From JBBQVS01 sp038211295 (lineage in GTDB: Bacteria; Chloroflexota; Ktedonobacteria; Ktedonobacterales; Ktedonobacteraceae): a stretch of DNA of 24,694 nt. Location of the stretch: contig JBBQVS010000059.1 of NCBI GenBank assembly GCA_038211295.1, positions 1-24,694 of the forward strand. The letters run 5' to 3'. Position numbers and translations under genes: made by a program. Below are positions 1-7,346 of the stretch, in pieces (within the stretch, counting starts at the first letter, position 1; each line of letters starts with the position of its first letter). The notes below the pieces were generated by a model that ran no database searches, had not been told where the DNA came from, and saw nothing but the letters and a program-made list of their open reading frames with translations.

Positions 1-63
1 CATGACGGAGACAAGAGAGGATGGCACAGGCAAGCCGCGCCATCCTCTCTTGTCTCCGTCATG
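1..63. repeat. 25-bp perfect inverted repeat (long hairpin) at window edge
   Basis: Bases 1-25 and 39-63 are perfect reverse complements around a 13-nt loop. The left arm is purine-rich (contains GACAAGAGAGGATGG). No T-run follows the right arm, so it is not a textbook rho-independent terminator. It may still end a gene left of the window, because similar long hairpins follow several genes here. The stem could extend beyond base 1. It could also be a copy of a dispersed palindromic repeat, which one window cannot decide. Confidence 0.8.
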
Positions 64-257
64 CTCACAGGAAGGTACTGGTGCTAAGCCCTACATTTGG
101 ATGCATTTGTATAATAAGAATAAGACTACAGTCACTCAGAACATGGCGGCTCGAATGGGCCAGCACTGTAAGAAGAGAGTAGTTCAGAGCGAAAGCTACC
201 CCAAATATATCGTAGGTTCAACATCCGGGTTGGGTGGATAGAAGAGAAGGAGAAAAA

Positions 258-674
258 ATGACATCGATACATCAGGGTAATAGTCACAGAATTGCACCAG
301 TAATGACCACTACCGTTGCTTCCACGAGTGCGGTAGGCGTACTTAGTAGGCAGGCAGGAATGGTTAGCATCGCACCAAAATTTGCACCGACATTAAATGA
401 AGACGAAGCTGTTACTCAGGCACGCTTGCTCAAAGCGTTGGCAGACCCTACACGTTTGCGTATTTTAAGTCTGCTAAGCCGTCACGAGGGAGAGGTTTGT
501 GTCTTCGAGATCGTCGAGAGCTTTACGTTAGAGCAGCCCACTATTTCGCATCATCTGCGTATCCTGCGTGACGCAGGTCTTGTCGATTGCCGAAAAAAGG
601 GACTCTGGGCATACTATTATGTGCGTCGCGAAGCACTGAACCGCGCACGCGAAGTTATCAATGAACTCGCGTAG
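258..674 (+). CDS. ArsR/SmtB-family winged-helix transcriptional repressor
   Basis: This is a 138-aa DNA-binding repressor of the ArsR/SmtB family. I chose ATG 258 because AAGGAG (247-252) sits 5 nt upstream; an in-frame ATG at 234 lacks that spacing. Residues about 52-135 form the winged helix: LLKALADPTRLRIL opens the domain, PTISHHLRILRDAGLV (about 94-109) is the recognition region, and KKGLWAYYYV is the wing. Residues 1-50 are a low-complexity extension with no domain I recognise. At the classical metal site (ELCVCDL in ArsR) the protein reads EVCVFEI, so only one cysteine (C81) remains; C111 is the only other cysteine. The inducer is therefore unclear, and a metal-independent or redox role is possible. 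No obvious target gene is adjacent in the window. It ends at a strong terminator facing the convergent ROK gene. Confidence 0.9.
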   Translation: MTSIHQGNSHRIAPVMTTTVASTSAVGVLSRQAGMVSIAPKFAPTLNEDEAVTQARLLKALADPTRLRILSLLSRHEGEVCVFEIVESFTLEQPTISHHLRILRDAGLVDCRKKGLWAYYYVRREALNRAREVINELA

Positions 675-694
675 TATCGGAGCGTAGAAGCTTC

Positions 695-739
695 AAGCAG
701 AGGAGAGAAAAGAGTTTTTCTTGCCTCTGCTTCTTTTTT
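695..739 (+). terminator. Rho-independent terminator of the ArsR gene
   Basis: AAGCAGAGG (695-703) pairs with CCTCTGCTT (724-732). An inner AGAAAA/TTTTCT stem (706-711/716-721) closes on a 4-nt loop. A run of six T follows at 734-739. The T-run overlaps the stop codon of the convergent ROK gene (738-740), so the two genes are packed tail to tail. Confidence 0.85.
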
Positions 740-2000
740 AGCGTTTGTGACGGCTTCGCGAGTGATCGCGACTGAGCAGGGTGTCAATGGGCAACACTTT
801 TCCTGTCTCATAAATTGGTGGTCTGAACACCTCACGCAGTATCACGCTTGCGGCACCACGCGCCCAACTCACATCATCAGTAGCACTGATAATCAGTGGC
901 ACCTCGGCGCGGACATCGCCGAAAAGGTGTTTTGGAATGCTTTCACGTATTGGCTTGAGGAGGAGTTCCCCGGCACGCAACCCCTCGCCTGAAAGAATGA
1001 CTTGCGCGGGGTCAAATACGTTAATCATATTTGCGAGTACCATACCAAATATAGTTCCCGCGTTGGTGAAAATATCGCGCAGCCGTGTATCGCCCGCGTT
1101 GGCACGGTCAACCAGGTCCTGCAGTGTCGCATCGTTTGAATAGCCCACTGCCGTTCCCAGGGCCGCGCGTGCGATGCCATAGTCGGAAACAATAGCTTCG
1201 AGGCAGCCGCGCTTGCCACAGGTGCAGGGAGGAGCATCTGGAGAGTAATCAATGGTCATGTGTCCAAACTCGCCCGCGCTTCCATAGGCACCTCGGTAAA
1301 TTTCGCCATTCACGACAAGCGCGAGTCCAACACCGCGTCCAATGGTCGCGAGCATACAATTCGCCGTATTGCGTGCCACACCGAAATGTCGCTCGGCAAC
1401 CGCTAGTGTGTTTACATCATTATCGACGCTTACTGGAACGCGCGTCTTATATTCGAGCGCAGGGCCAAGCTCGACATTGCGCCACTCAAGAAAGTTCGAG
1501 TAGCGTAACAGGCCACGAGCCGTATCAATCAGCCCCGACGCTCCCACACCTATACCAAGTACATCCTGCTTCTGGATACCCGCTTCATGTACGCAGGTGT
1601 CGATGACATCCGCCAGGATATCGACTGCTTGAAATGGTAAGACGCCCTGCGGCATATAGATTTCTTGTTTGTAGAGGACGGTACATTCCATATCACACAA
1701 CACAAACGTCGTATTATGGTTGAACTCTCGGAGCTTGATGCCGACCACATAGCCGGCTTTGGGGTTGATGCGAAGCAAAATAGGCGGTCTGCCACCGCTT
1801 GACTCCTCAGATGTTGTTTCAGATACAAGCCCAGCCGACACAAAGCCATTGACGATATTTGTAATGGTCGCCGCCGTCAATCCGCCTTTACGAGCAACCT
1901 CGATGCGCGATATCGGGCCTTGACTGGCAATGATGTTCAACACAAGGCTCCGATTGAGGTCACGGATAAGCCCTTTACTTCCGACGCGAGTGTTGTCCAT
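738..2000 (-). CDS. ROK-family (NagC/XylR-like) sugar-responsive repressor
   Basis: This 420-aa protein has a DNA-binding helix-turn-helix at residues about 15-62 (SRIEVARKGGLTAATITNIV) and a ROK sugar-binding domain. The ROK zinc site is intact: GHMTID (H247) and CTCGKRGC (C259, C261, C266) followed by LEAIVS. The ATP-binding DxGGT motif of ROK kinases is not seen near residues 85-95 (VVGIKLREFN), although D195 in NDVN aligns with the kinase catalytic Asp. This fits a regulator rather than a sugar kinase. The start at 2000 is supported by AAAGGAAG a few bases upstream (2003-2010 on the complement). It diverges from a sugar ABC operon with a GH125 mannosidase. By analogy with XylR/NagC, it probably represses that operon and itself, and an imported mannoside or mannose-derived sugar may be the inducer. 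The regulatory target is inference from position. Confidence 0.92.
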   Translation of the reverse strand: MDNTRVGSKGLIRDLNRSLVLNIIASQGPISRIEVARKGGLTAATITNIVNGFVSAGLVSETTSEESSGGRPPILLRINPKAGYVVGIKLREFNHNTTFVLCDMECTVLYKQEIYMPQGVLPFQAVDILADVIDTCVHEAGIQKQDVLGIGVGASGLIDTARGLLRYSNFLEWRNVELGPALEYKTRVPVSVDNDVNTLAVAERHFGVARNTANCMLATIGRGVGLALVVNGEIYRGAYGSAGEFGHMTIDYSPDAPPCTCGKRGCLEAIVSDYGIARAALGTAVGYSNDATLQDLVDRANAGDTRLRDIFTNAGTIFGMVLANMINVFDPAQVILSGEGLRAGELLLKPIRESIPKHLFGDVRAEVPLIISATDDVSWARGAASVILREVFRPPIYETGKVLPIDTLLSRDHSRSRHKR

Positions 2001-2032
2001 ATCTTCCTTTATTCAATCACTTTACTAAGAGC

Positions 2033-2061
2033 ATGGTAACATAACTATCCAAAAACGTCAA
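2033..2061 (-). promoter_or_regulatory. Predicted promoter of the ROK repressor gene
   Basis: On the - strand TTGACG (complement of 2056-2061) is followed after exactly 17 bp by TACCAT (complement of 2033-2038). TGt directly upstream gives an extended -10. The expected start lies near 2026, where ACTAA/TTAGT occurs (2024-2028), suggesting autorepression. Confidence 0.55.
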
Positions 2062-2077
2062 GTATATCCGTAACCCC

Positions 2078-2106
2078 TTGACTATTTAGTATATTTTGTG
2101 TATTAT
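2078..2106 (+). promoter_or_regulatory. Predicted promoter of the sugar ABC / GH125 operon
   Basis: TTGACT (2078-2083), a 17-bp spacer and TATTAT (2101-2106) make a near-consensus sigma-70-type promoter. Transcription would begin near 2113, about 100 nt before the first permease. TTAGT (2086-2090) lies in the spacer and ACTAA (2110-2114) at the start point. Confidence 0.7.
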
Positions 2107-2109
2107 TCA

Positions 2110-2125
2110 ACTAAGTAAATTTAGT
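2110..2125. promoter_or_regulatory. Candidate ROK operator (ACTAA-N6-TTAGT palindrome)
   Basis: ACTAA (2110-2114) and TTAGT (2121-2125) form a perfect inverted repeat over the expected start site of the ABC operon. With the upstream TTAGT at 2086-2090, the region also reads TTAGT-N19-ACTAA, which resembles the TTAGT...ACTAA outer arms of the Bacillus XylR operator. A further ACTAA lies at 2024-2028 over the ROK gene start site. Binding by the neighbouring ROK protein is inferred from position and motif form. Confidence 0.45.
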
Positions 2126-2216
2126 GAAAAAAATATCTTGGTCTGCTTCCAGTTTGAGAAGGTTAGACAAGAGCGTTTCTTCTTCTCTCACTACTATTTT
2201 TTAGGGAAGGTGTTCA

Positions 2217-3212
2217 ATGAAGACACATACTCAAGGCAACTTGAGAACTTTGCAGAAGCGGCGCGTTGTTGCAGTAGTTCCTCAAGCCCGCAGCGAAGGT
2301 GGCGCGGTACGGCGAAGAAAGTGGAGGGGCGGCGATACGGTAGCTGGCTATCTCTTTATTTTCCCAGCCATCATCGGCATGTGCTTATTTATCGTGTACC
2401 CGCTTATTTTCTCGGCGTACTACGCATTCACCGATTGGAACGGAATCGTTGACCCCAATTTCATCGGCATAAAAAACTTCACCTACATGTTTACGAAAGA
2501 CCCGGCATTCTGGCCTTCATTACGCGCCACTGCATACTTTTGTCTGCTGGGTGTTCCATTAACGCTGCTCTTTGGTCTCTTGCTCGCGATACTCTTGAAC
2601 CGTTCGCTGCCGGGTGTGAAGCTGTTCCGCACGATTGTGTATTTGCCTGTTGTGCTGCCTGTGATTGCGGTACTTACGCTCTGGAAGTACGTATACGATC
2701 CGTTGTTTGGCATTGCTAATCAGGCGCTGGAAGCATTGCATCTGCCCACAAGCCTCTGGCTGGGAAGCGAGCAGATGGCGATCCCCTCCATTATCATTAT
2801 CGGGTTGTGGGGTGTTGGCAGCACGACAATTATCTTTCTCGCGGGATTGCAGACAGTTCCCGACGAATTGTACAATGCTGCACGCATCGATGGTGCTGGC
2901 ATATTTTCGCTCTTTTTCCGTATCACCCTTCCAATGATTACGCCAATTCTTTTCTTACAACTTGTGCTACAACTGACAACTGCGTTCCAGGCATTTAACC
3001 AGCCAAAGATTTTGACGCAGGGCGGCCCAGGATTTACTACCAACCTCTTTATGTACAAGATATATAATGATGGCTTTACGGGGACCGCCTTTCCACAGCT
3101 GGGCTATGCCACGGCTGAAGTATGGGTGCTCTTCTTTATCATTATTCTCATCACTGCCTTTACGTTCCGCTCTTCCTCCATGTGGGTCTATGGAGAGAAC
3201 GATGAAAACTAG
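2217..3212 (+). CDS. Sugar ABC transporter permease, UgpA/MalF type
   Basis: This 331-aa inner-membrane permease belongs to the binding-protein-dependent carbohydrate family (CUT1-like). AGGGAAGG (2203-2210) 6 nt before ATG 2217 sets the start. The first 38 residues are basic and cytoplasmic. About six membrane segments follow, the first at residues 42-70. The cytoplasmic EAA loop that docks the ATPase is at residues 217-239 (ELYNAARIDGAG...RITLP). It is the first gene of the operon downstream of the divergent promoter. Its partner is the permease at 3264, and the lipoprotein at 4436 should deliver the substrate. The 3' end overlaps a 21-codon minicistron by 11 nt. Substrate specificity cannot be read from the permease; the downstream GH125 enzyme points to alpha-mannosides. 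Confidence 0.93.
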   Translation: MKTHTQGNLRTLQKRRVVAVVPQARSEGGAVRRRKWRGGDTVAGYLFIFPAIIGMCLFIVYPLIFSAYYAFTDWNGIVDPNFIGIKNFTYMFTKDPAFWPSLRATAYFCLLGVPLTLLFGLLLAILLNRSLPGVKLFRTIVYLPVVLPVIAVLTLWKYVYDPLFGIANQALEALHLPTSLWLGSEQMAIPSIIIIGLWGVGSTTIIFLAGLQTVPDELYNAARIDGAGIFSLFFRITLPMITPILFLQLVLQLTTAFQAFNQPKILTQGGPGFTTNLFMYKIYNDGFTGTAFPQLGYATAEVWVLFFIIILITAFTFRSSSMWVYGENDEN

Positions 3213-3267
3213 TACAAGCACGAATATCGTCATTAGTACAGATAGCTGGAAAGAGGTTGCTCTATGA
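3202..3267 (+). CDS. 21-codon overlapping minicistron between the two permease genes
   Basis: An ATG at 3202 lies inside the last codons of the first permease gene, with GGAG (3192-3195) 6 nt upstream. It reads 21 codons (MKTSTSTNIV...WKEVAL). Its stop TGA (3265-3267) overlaps the ATG of the second permease (3264) as ATGA. Both junctions are typical of translational coupling, so the minicistron may carry ribosomes across the 51-nt gap to the second permease. The peptide is Thr/Ser-rich with no recognised domain and may have no function of its own. It could also be a chance ORF; the good ribosome site and exact overlaps favour it. Confidence 0.45.
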   Translation: MKTSTSTNIVISTDSWKEVAL

Positions 3268-4175
3268 GAGCTTTTTCGACTCTCCCACCGCGAACAAGTC
3301 AGGTAAAATATCACTCACGATCCTATAGAGACGCAATGTCAAAAACCGGCAAGGTTGCATGGTATGCCCTGTGCCTGTTGCTAAGTCTCTTTATGTTGTT
3401 TCCGCTCTTTTGGATGATAACGATTGCTCTGAAAAGCGACTCTGCTATTCATCAGTTGCCACCACAGCTCATTCCCCGTGAGTTCCATTTTGAGAACTTC
3501 ATCAATGGACCAAAAGAGATCAACTTTTTGCGTCTCTTTTTGAATACGAGTATCATCGCCGTACTCAGCACTGTGGGAAGTGTAGTCAGTTCGATGTTTG
3601 TGGGCTATGGTCTTTCACGCATCAACTTTCCTGGGCGGCGCGTCTGGTTCTATCTCTTTGTAGGAAGTATCTTTGTGCCACCGCTTATCGGGCTTATTCC
3701 CCTGGTGCATTTTTTCTTGAATGTGGGTTTGTATGATACATGGTTGCCACTTATTTTGCCGGCCTGGCTCGCAAACCCCGTGTACATCTTTCTCTTTCGC
3801 CAGTATTCAATGTCAATCCCGACCTCGCTTGATGAGGCCGCGAAGATGGATGGCGCGAACCACTTCACAATATTTACTCAGATAATTGTGCCACTCAGTC
3901 GCCCAATCTGGATCACAATGGCAATCCTGGCATTTCAGGCTAGCTGGAATGACTATCTTACACCGCTTGTCTATCTTATCTCTGATGAAAAATTCACTCT
4001 CTCTCTCGGTATGGCATCGTTTGCTGGAGCGTTTGCTGGTGTGGCTACCACTCATTACAACCTGTTTATGGCGACCAATCTGTTGTACATGTTGCCACCG
4101 TTGATTTTATTCTTCTTCGCGCAACGCTATTTTATGCAAGGTCTTGGCTCGCTGGGATCGGTTGGGCAAAAATAG
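3264..4175 (+). CDS. Sugar ABC transporter permease, UgpE/MalG type
   Basis: This 303-aa permease is the second membrane half of the carbohydrate importer. ATG 3264 has AAAGAGG about 8 nt upstream and overlaps the stop of the preceding minicistron. An alternative start at ATG 3336 would give a more usual short N-terminus, so the first 24 residues are uncertain. The first membrane segment spans about residues 30-56. The EAA loop that contacts the ATPase is at residues 189-210 (LDEAAKMDGANH...IIVP). The protein ends in a basic/Gly-rich tail (FMQGLGSLGSVGQK) typical of MalG-like proteins. No ATP-binding subunit follows; the next gene is the binding protein. Many Gram-positive-like CUT1 systems share one ATPase (MsiK type) encoded elsewhere, which I infer here. 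Confidence 0.93.
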   Translation: MRAFSTLPPRTSQVKYHSRSYRDAMSKTGKVAWYALCLLLSLFMLFPLFWMITIALKSDSAIHQLPPQLIPREFHFENFINGPKEINFLRLFLNTSIIAVLSTVGSVVSSMFVGYGLSRINFPGRRVWFYLFVGSIFVPPLIGLIPLVHFFLNVGLYDTWLPLILPAWLANPVYIFLFRQYSMSIPTSLDEAAKMDGANHFTIFTQIIVPLSRPIWITMAILAFQASWNDYLTPLVYLISDEKFTLSLGMASFAGAFAGVATTHYNLFMATNLLYMLPPLILFFFAQRYFMQGLGSLGSVGQK

Positions 4176-4372
4176 CTTTTAACACAAAACTCTCTCTACT
4201 ACATATAGCACGTATGGGTCTGGTATCCTTTGTGCCAAAAAAGGACGAAAAAGATACAACATCTCTGGTTTCACACGGCTACATCGGCGAAAAAGTGTGA
4301 CAGAGATATGAAAGGAGGGATAAAAACATCTCAGGTGCGCTTTCCTTAGAGTAGGAAATCCCAGTCGAGTTT

Positions 4373-4392
4373 CATGGTTAATGTTGACCATG
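4373..4392. repeat. Small inverted repeat upstream of the binding-protein gene
   Basis: CATGGT (4373-4378) and ACCATG (4387-4392) are perfect inverted repeats separated by 8 nt. The right arm overlaps a TTGACC at 4384-4389, which could be a -35 box, but no convincing -10 follows at 16-18 bp. It lies in a 260-bp spacer that otherwise holds TTTCC/GGAAA (4341-4358) and no gene. It may be an mRNA hairpin that raises binding-protein expression, or an operator. The evidence is thin. Confidence 0.3.
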
Positions 4393-4435
4393 CAAGCACT
4401 TGTTACAACATACTCAGTATTGAGGAGAATGTTTC

Positions 4436-5746
4436 ATGAACCGTTTCAAGACCAAAGCTATCTTCCTTCTCAGCGTTTTAGTGATGATGCTGCTCTCCGC
4501 CTGTGGTGGCGGTAGTAGCACAGGTAACACCACGAGCGGCCCGTCAACCGTTACTTTCATGACATGGGAAGGAACTGCTACCAATGCCGCAATCGATGCT
4601 ACGATGAAGAAGTTTTCAGACTCCACCATCAAAGTGAGTCGTATCCCTTCGCCGAACAGCGACTTCGGGCAGAAAATCACATCACTCACTCTTGCGAAGC
4701 AGTTGCCAGACTTTTTCTGGTGTGGTAACGACACCGAGCAAGACCTGGGTGCCAAAGGTGTGTTGTATGACTGGTCGAGCTATGCCAGCAAGACAACGGC
4801 TGATTTCGACGCCAAAAATTTCGCGGCCTCAGCCTTGAAGAACTGGTACTCGCCCGATGGCAAGAAGCTGTACGGTGTGCCTACATTGATGAACACCTAT
4901 GGCTACTTCTACAACGCTGACCTGTTCAACGCGGCGAAGCTGACTCTGCCCAAGCCCGGTTGGACATTTGATGAGTATTTAGCGGACGCGAAAGCTCTGA
5001 CGAAGAAAAATGGCAACACCGTTTCGCAGTATGGCGCGGTTGGCGGCCCTTACGCTGACCCATTCGCTATCGGTGACTATTCGGTCTCTGCTGGTGGTGC
5101 TCCCTTTGTGAACGCCGTTATTGGGCAGTCAAAAGTAACAATCGATCCTAAGTTTGTCGAGGGAACGAAAAAATTTGCGGACGCCGTGCAGAACGGTTAT
5201 GTTACACCTACCACCTACAATGGTGGCGACACAACAGCAGCATTCCTTTCTGGTAAGGTTCCGATGCTCTGGGGTGGACAGTGGCTGGCCGCAGGTTTCA
5301 TCGCCTCTAAGCCAAACATCAAGTACGGCTTTGCCCCCCTGCCAATCGTGCGGGATCGCGTACAGCCATACGACGCTGTTGGTATCTGCTCACCTACGTA
5401 CATCAAAAATCCTGATGCTGTCTGGAAAGTCATGACCTACTTGAACACACAGGGCTGGAAAGATATTCTCCCTAGCGCACCTGTTGCTCCTGCTGCGTAT
5501 CTTCCTGCTTCTTCAACCTACTTTGATACCTTGCAAACGAATGGGTTGACGACTATCACCGATACCGTCAAGTACGTTCTGGACACACCGAACAAGCAGG
5601 CCATTCGCTTTAATGCCAATTGGTCCGCAAAAGCGAACGATGTTATCACTGCGAACTGGAACGATGTGCTTACTGGTAAGAAGCCAGAGCAACCAACGCT
5701 TGATAATATGGCCAAGCAGATTAACGATGTAATTCAAGCTGGCTAA
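4436..5746 (+). CDS. Extracellular sugar-binding lipoprotein of the ABC importer (SBP family 1)
   Basis: This 436-aa lipoprotein should capture the sugar outside the membrane and pass it to the two permeases. GAGGAG (4422-4427) lies 8 nt before ATG 4436. The signal peptide ends in the lipobox LLSAC, giving a lipidated cysteine at C23, followed by a flexible Gly/Ser/Thr linker (to about residue 37). The mature part has the two-lobed SBP_bac_1 layout: VTFMTWEGT at the start, GVPTLMNTYGYFYNADLF near residues 155-172, and an aromatic-rich C-terminal lobe ending in a helix (DNMAKQINDVIQAG). The gene sits third, after the permeases, separated by a 260-bp spacer, so it may be expressed separately or at a different level. 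A long hairpin follows the stop. The ligand is not readable from sequence; alpha-mannosides are inferred from GH125. Confidence 0.93.
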   Translation: MNRFKTKAIFLLSVLVMMLLSACGGGSSTGNTTSGPSTVTFMTWEGTATNAAIDATMKKFSDSTIKVSRIPSPNSDFGQKITSLTLAKQLPDFFWCGNDTEQDLGAKGVLYDWSSYASKTTADFDAKNFAASALKNWYSPDGKKLYGVPTLMNTYGYFYNADLFNAAKLTLPKPGWTFDEYLADAKALTKKNGNTVSQYGAVGGPYADPFAIGDYSVSAGGAPFVNAVIGQSKVTIDPKFVEGTKKFADAVQNGYVTPTTYNGGDTTAAFLSGKVPMLWGGQWLAAGFIASKPNIKYGFAPLPIVRDRVQPYDAVGICSPTYIKNPDAVWKVMTYLNTQGWKDILPSAPVAPAAYLPASSTYFDTLQTNGLTTITDTVKYVLDTPNKQAIRFNANWSAKANDVITANWNDVLTGKKPEQPTLDNMAKQINDVIQAG

Positions 5747-5757
5747 GAACCTTTTTA

Positions 5758-5802
5758 TCTGGCTGACAGAGGCAATGCTTATCATTGTCTCCATCAGCCA
5801 GA
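5758..5802 (+). terminator. Long hairpin between binding-protein and GH125 genes
   Basis: TCTGGCTGA (5758-5766) pairs with TCAGCCAGA (5794-5802). After a CA/CA internal mismatch, GAGGCAATG pairs with CATTGTCTC (5769-5777/5783-5791, one G-U) around a 5-nt loop. No T-run follows, so it may act as an mRNA stabiliser or attenuator that keeps the binding protein more abundant than the enzyme, not as a full terminator. Confidence 0.6.
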
Positions 5803-5967
5803 TGCCAAGAAAAGAGTCAGGCAACTCCTGGGGACCGATGTACAGCGTCCTTGCTGGCGCGAACCATGTCAAATGACATAGTGCATCTGTCCCCATGCTT
5901 CGTGTAACCCTTGATTGCTTTATCAAAAGTCATTTGTAGACGACGTGAGAAAGAGGACCAAGAGAGC

Positions 5968-7236
5968 ATGTACCCAACAGTTTATCAGCGCATCTCCACC
6001 ATTCAGGCACACCTTCAAAACCATTCTCATGTAGTTTCATCGTTTGCTAAGTGCTATCCCAATACATTAGAGACAACAACTACATTAGTTGATGACAATA
6101 CAGCGTTCATTTTTACAGGAGATATTCCCGCTATGTGGTTGCGGGACTCATCAGCGCAAGTTCAGCCTTACCTCGATCTCGCGAAAGAAGACCCCGACCT
6201 CCAGCATCTATTTCGTGGCCTGATACGGCGTCAGGCACACTACATTCAGATTGATCCTTATGCGAACTCATTTAACCGTGAGCCAAATGGTGATGGACAT
6301 AAACAAGACCTTCCTCCAAAACTTCCCTGGGTCTGGGAGCGAAAATTTGAACTAGACTCGTTATGTTACCCCATTAAGCTTTGCTACGATTACTGGCAAG
6401 CCACTCACGATACCACGATCTTCGACGAGAATGTTCATCGAATGCTTCGCACAATTATAACAACCATGCAGACCGAGCAGCATCACGAAAAAAATTCGCC
6501 TTATCGCTTCGAGCGACTCGACCCGCTCTCACCAATGGATACACTGAACTGTAATGGTAAGGGAACGCCTACCAAATTCACGGGAATGGTCTGGTCTGGC
6601 TTTCGACCAAGCGATGATGCGTGTACCTTTGGCTATCTTATTCCGGCGAATATGTTTGCTGTCGTCGTTCTGGGCTATGTGATTGAATTCGCAGAAACGT
6701 TCTACCATGACGACACTCTGGTACAACAGGCAACAATACTCTGTCAGGAGATAAATGCTGGCATACAAACCTTTGGTCTCGTAGACCATCCACAGCACGG
6801 GCGTATCTATGCCTATGAGACCGATGGTTATGGCAATCACCTACTCATGGATGATGCCAATGTACCAAGCCTGCTTTCTATCCCGTATCTCGGCTATCAT
6901 ACAAGCGATCACCCCCTGTACCAGAATACCCGCGCTTTCGTGCTGAGCCACGATAACCCGTACTACTTCAAAGGCGAATGCGCCTATGGTGTTGGAAGTC
7001 CCCACACACCACCGCAACATGTTTGGCCTATCGCGCTTGTTATGCGTGGCTTGACGACTGAAGACAAAAAAGAGCAATATGAGATGATACGTATGTTGAT
7101 AGAGACAACAGCAGGCACGGGATACATGCACGAAAGCTTTCACGTCGATAATCCTCATCAGTACACGCGCTCCTGGTTCGCCTGGGCCAATAGTCTCTTC
7201 GCACAGTTGATAGTGCGTTTTATACAACCTGCTTGA
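5968..7236 (+). CDS. Glycoside hydrolase family 125 exo-alpha-1,6-mannosidase
   Basis: This 422-aa enzyme belongs to GH125, inverting, metal-independent exo-acting alpha-mannosidases that release mannose from alpha-1,6-linked mannosides. I prefer ATG 5968, where the protein begins MYPTVYQRIS as in the family; an upstream in-frame ATG at 5911 adds 19 residues not expected in GH125. Diagnostic motifs are GDIPAMWLRDSSAQV (residues 51-65), GFRPSDDA (RPSDD at 213-217, location of the presumed acid Asp) and YMHESFH (E389, presumed base Glu). The C-terminal SWFAWANSLFAQL is also family-typical. There is no signal peptide, so it acts in the cytoplasm on imported oligosaccharide. It is the last gene after the ROK/ABC genes, and this gene order defines the likely substrate of the importer. 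Confidence 0.93.
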   Translation: MYPTVYQRISTIQAHLQNHSHVVSSFAKCYPNTLETTTTLVDDNTAFIFTGDIPAMWLRDSSAQVQPYLDLAKEDPDLQHLFRGLIRRQAHYIQIDPYANSFNREPNGDGHKQDLPPKLPWVWERKFELDSLCYPIKLCYDYWQATHDTTIFDENVHRMLRTIITTMQTEQHHEKNSPYRFERLDPLSPMDTLNCNGKGTPTKFTGMVWSGFRPSDDACTFGYLIPANMFAVVVLGYVIEFAETFYHDDTLVQQATILCQEINAGIQTFGLVDHPQHGRIYAYETDGYGNHLLMDDANVPSLLSIPYLGYHTSDHPLYQNTRAFVLSHDNPYYFKGECAYGVGSPHTPPQHVWPIALVMRGLTTEDKKEQYEMIRMLIETTAGTGYMHESFHVDNPHQYTRSWFAWANSLFAQLIVRFIQPA

Positions 7237-7251
7237 GAAAACAAGGTTGTA
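7223..7251 (+). terminator. Possible hairpin at the 3' end of the GH125 gene
   Basis: TACAACCT (7223-7230) and AGGTTGTA (7244-7251) are perfect inverted repeats around a 13-nt loop that includes the stop codon. No T-run follows, so termination is uncertain. Confidence 0.35.
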
Positions 7252-7263
7252 GCGTCTATACAA

Positions 7264-7292
7264 TTGCTTCGAGTGCAGAAAAATGATATAGT
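7264..7292 (+). promoter_or_regulatory. Predicted promoter of the GT39-like gene
   Basis: TTGCTT (7264-7269), a 17-bp spacer and TATAGT (7287-7292) with TGa directly upstream form an extended -10 promoter. Transcription would begin near 7299, about 48 nt before the GTG start. The same TTGCTT box and spacing recur upstream of other genes here. Confidence 0.5.
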
Positions 7293-7346
7293 AGCTACCG
7301 CGACTATTTTATCATCTGTCTGGAACAAGCGGAAACAGAGATACCT

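Noticed and set aside
2..241. 79-codon ORF at the left edge
   Set aside because: It runs through the 25-bp palindrome, has no ribosome site and no protein-like pattern. The stretch 64-257 shows no gene; a TATAAT at 110-115 lacks a -35, and TTCAGA/TATATC (183-211) is a poor promoter match.
5911..5967. N-terminal extension of the GH125 protein from ATG 5911
   Set aside because: The 19 extra residues (MIALSKVICRRREKEDQES) are not expected in GH125, and the family-like MYPTVYQRI begins at ATG 5968.
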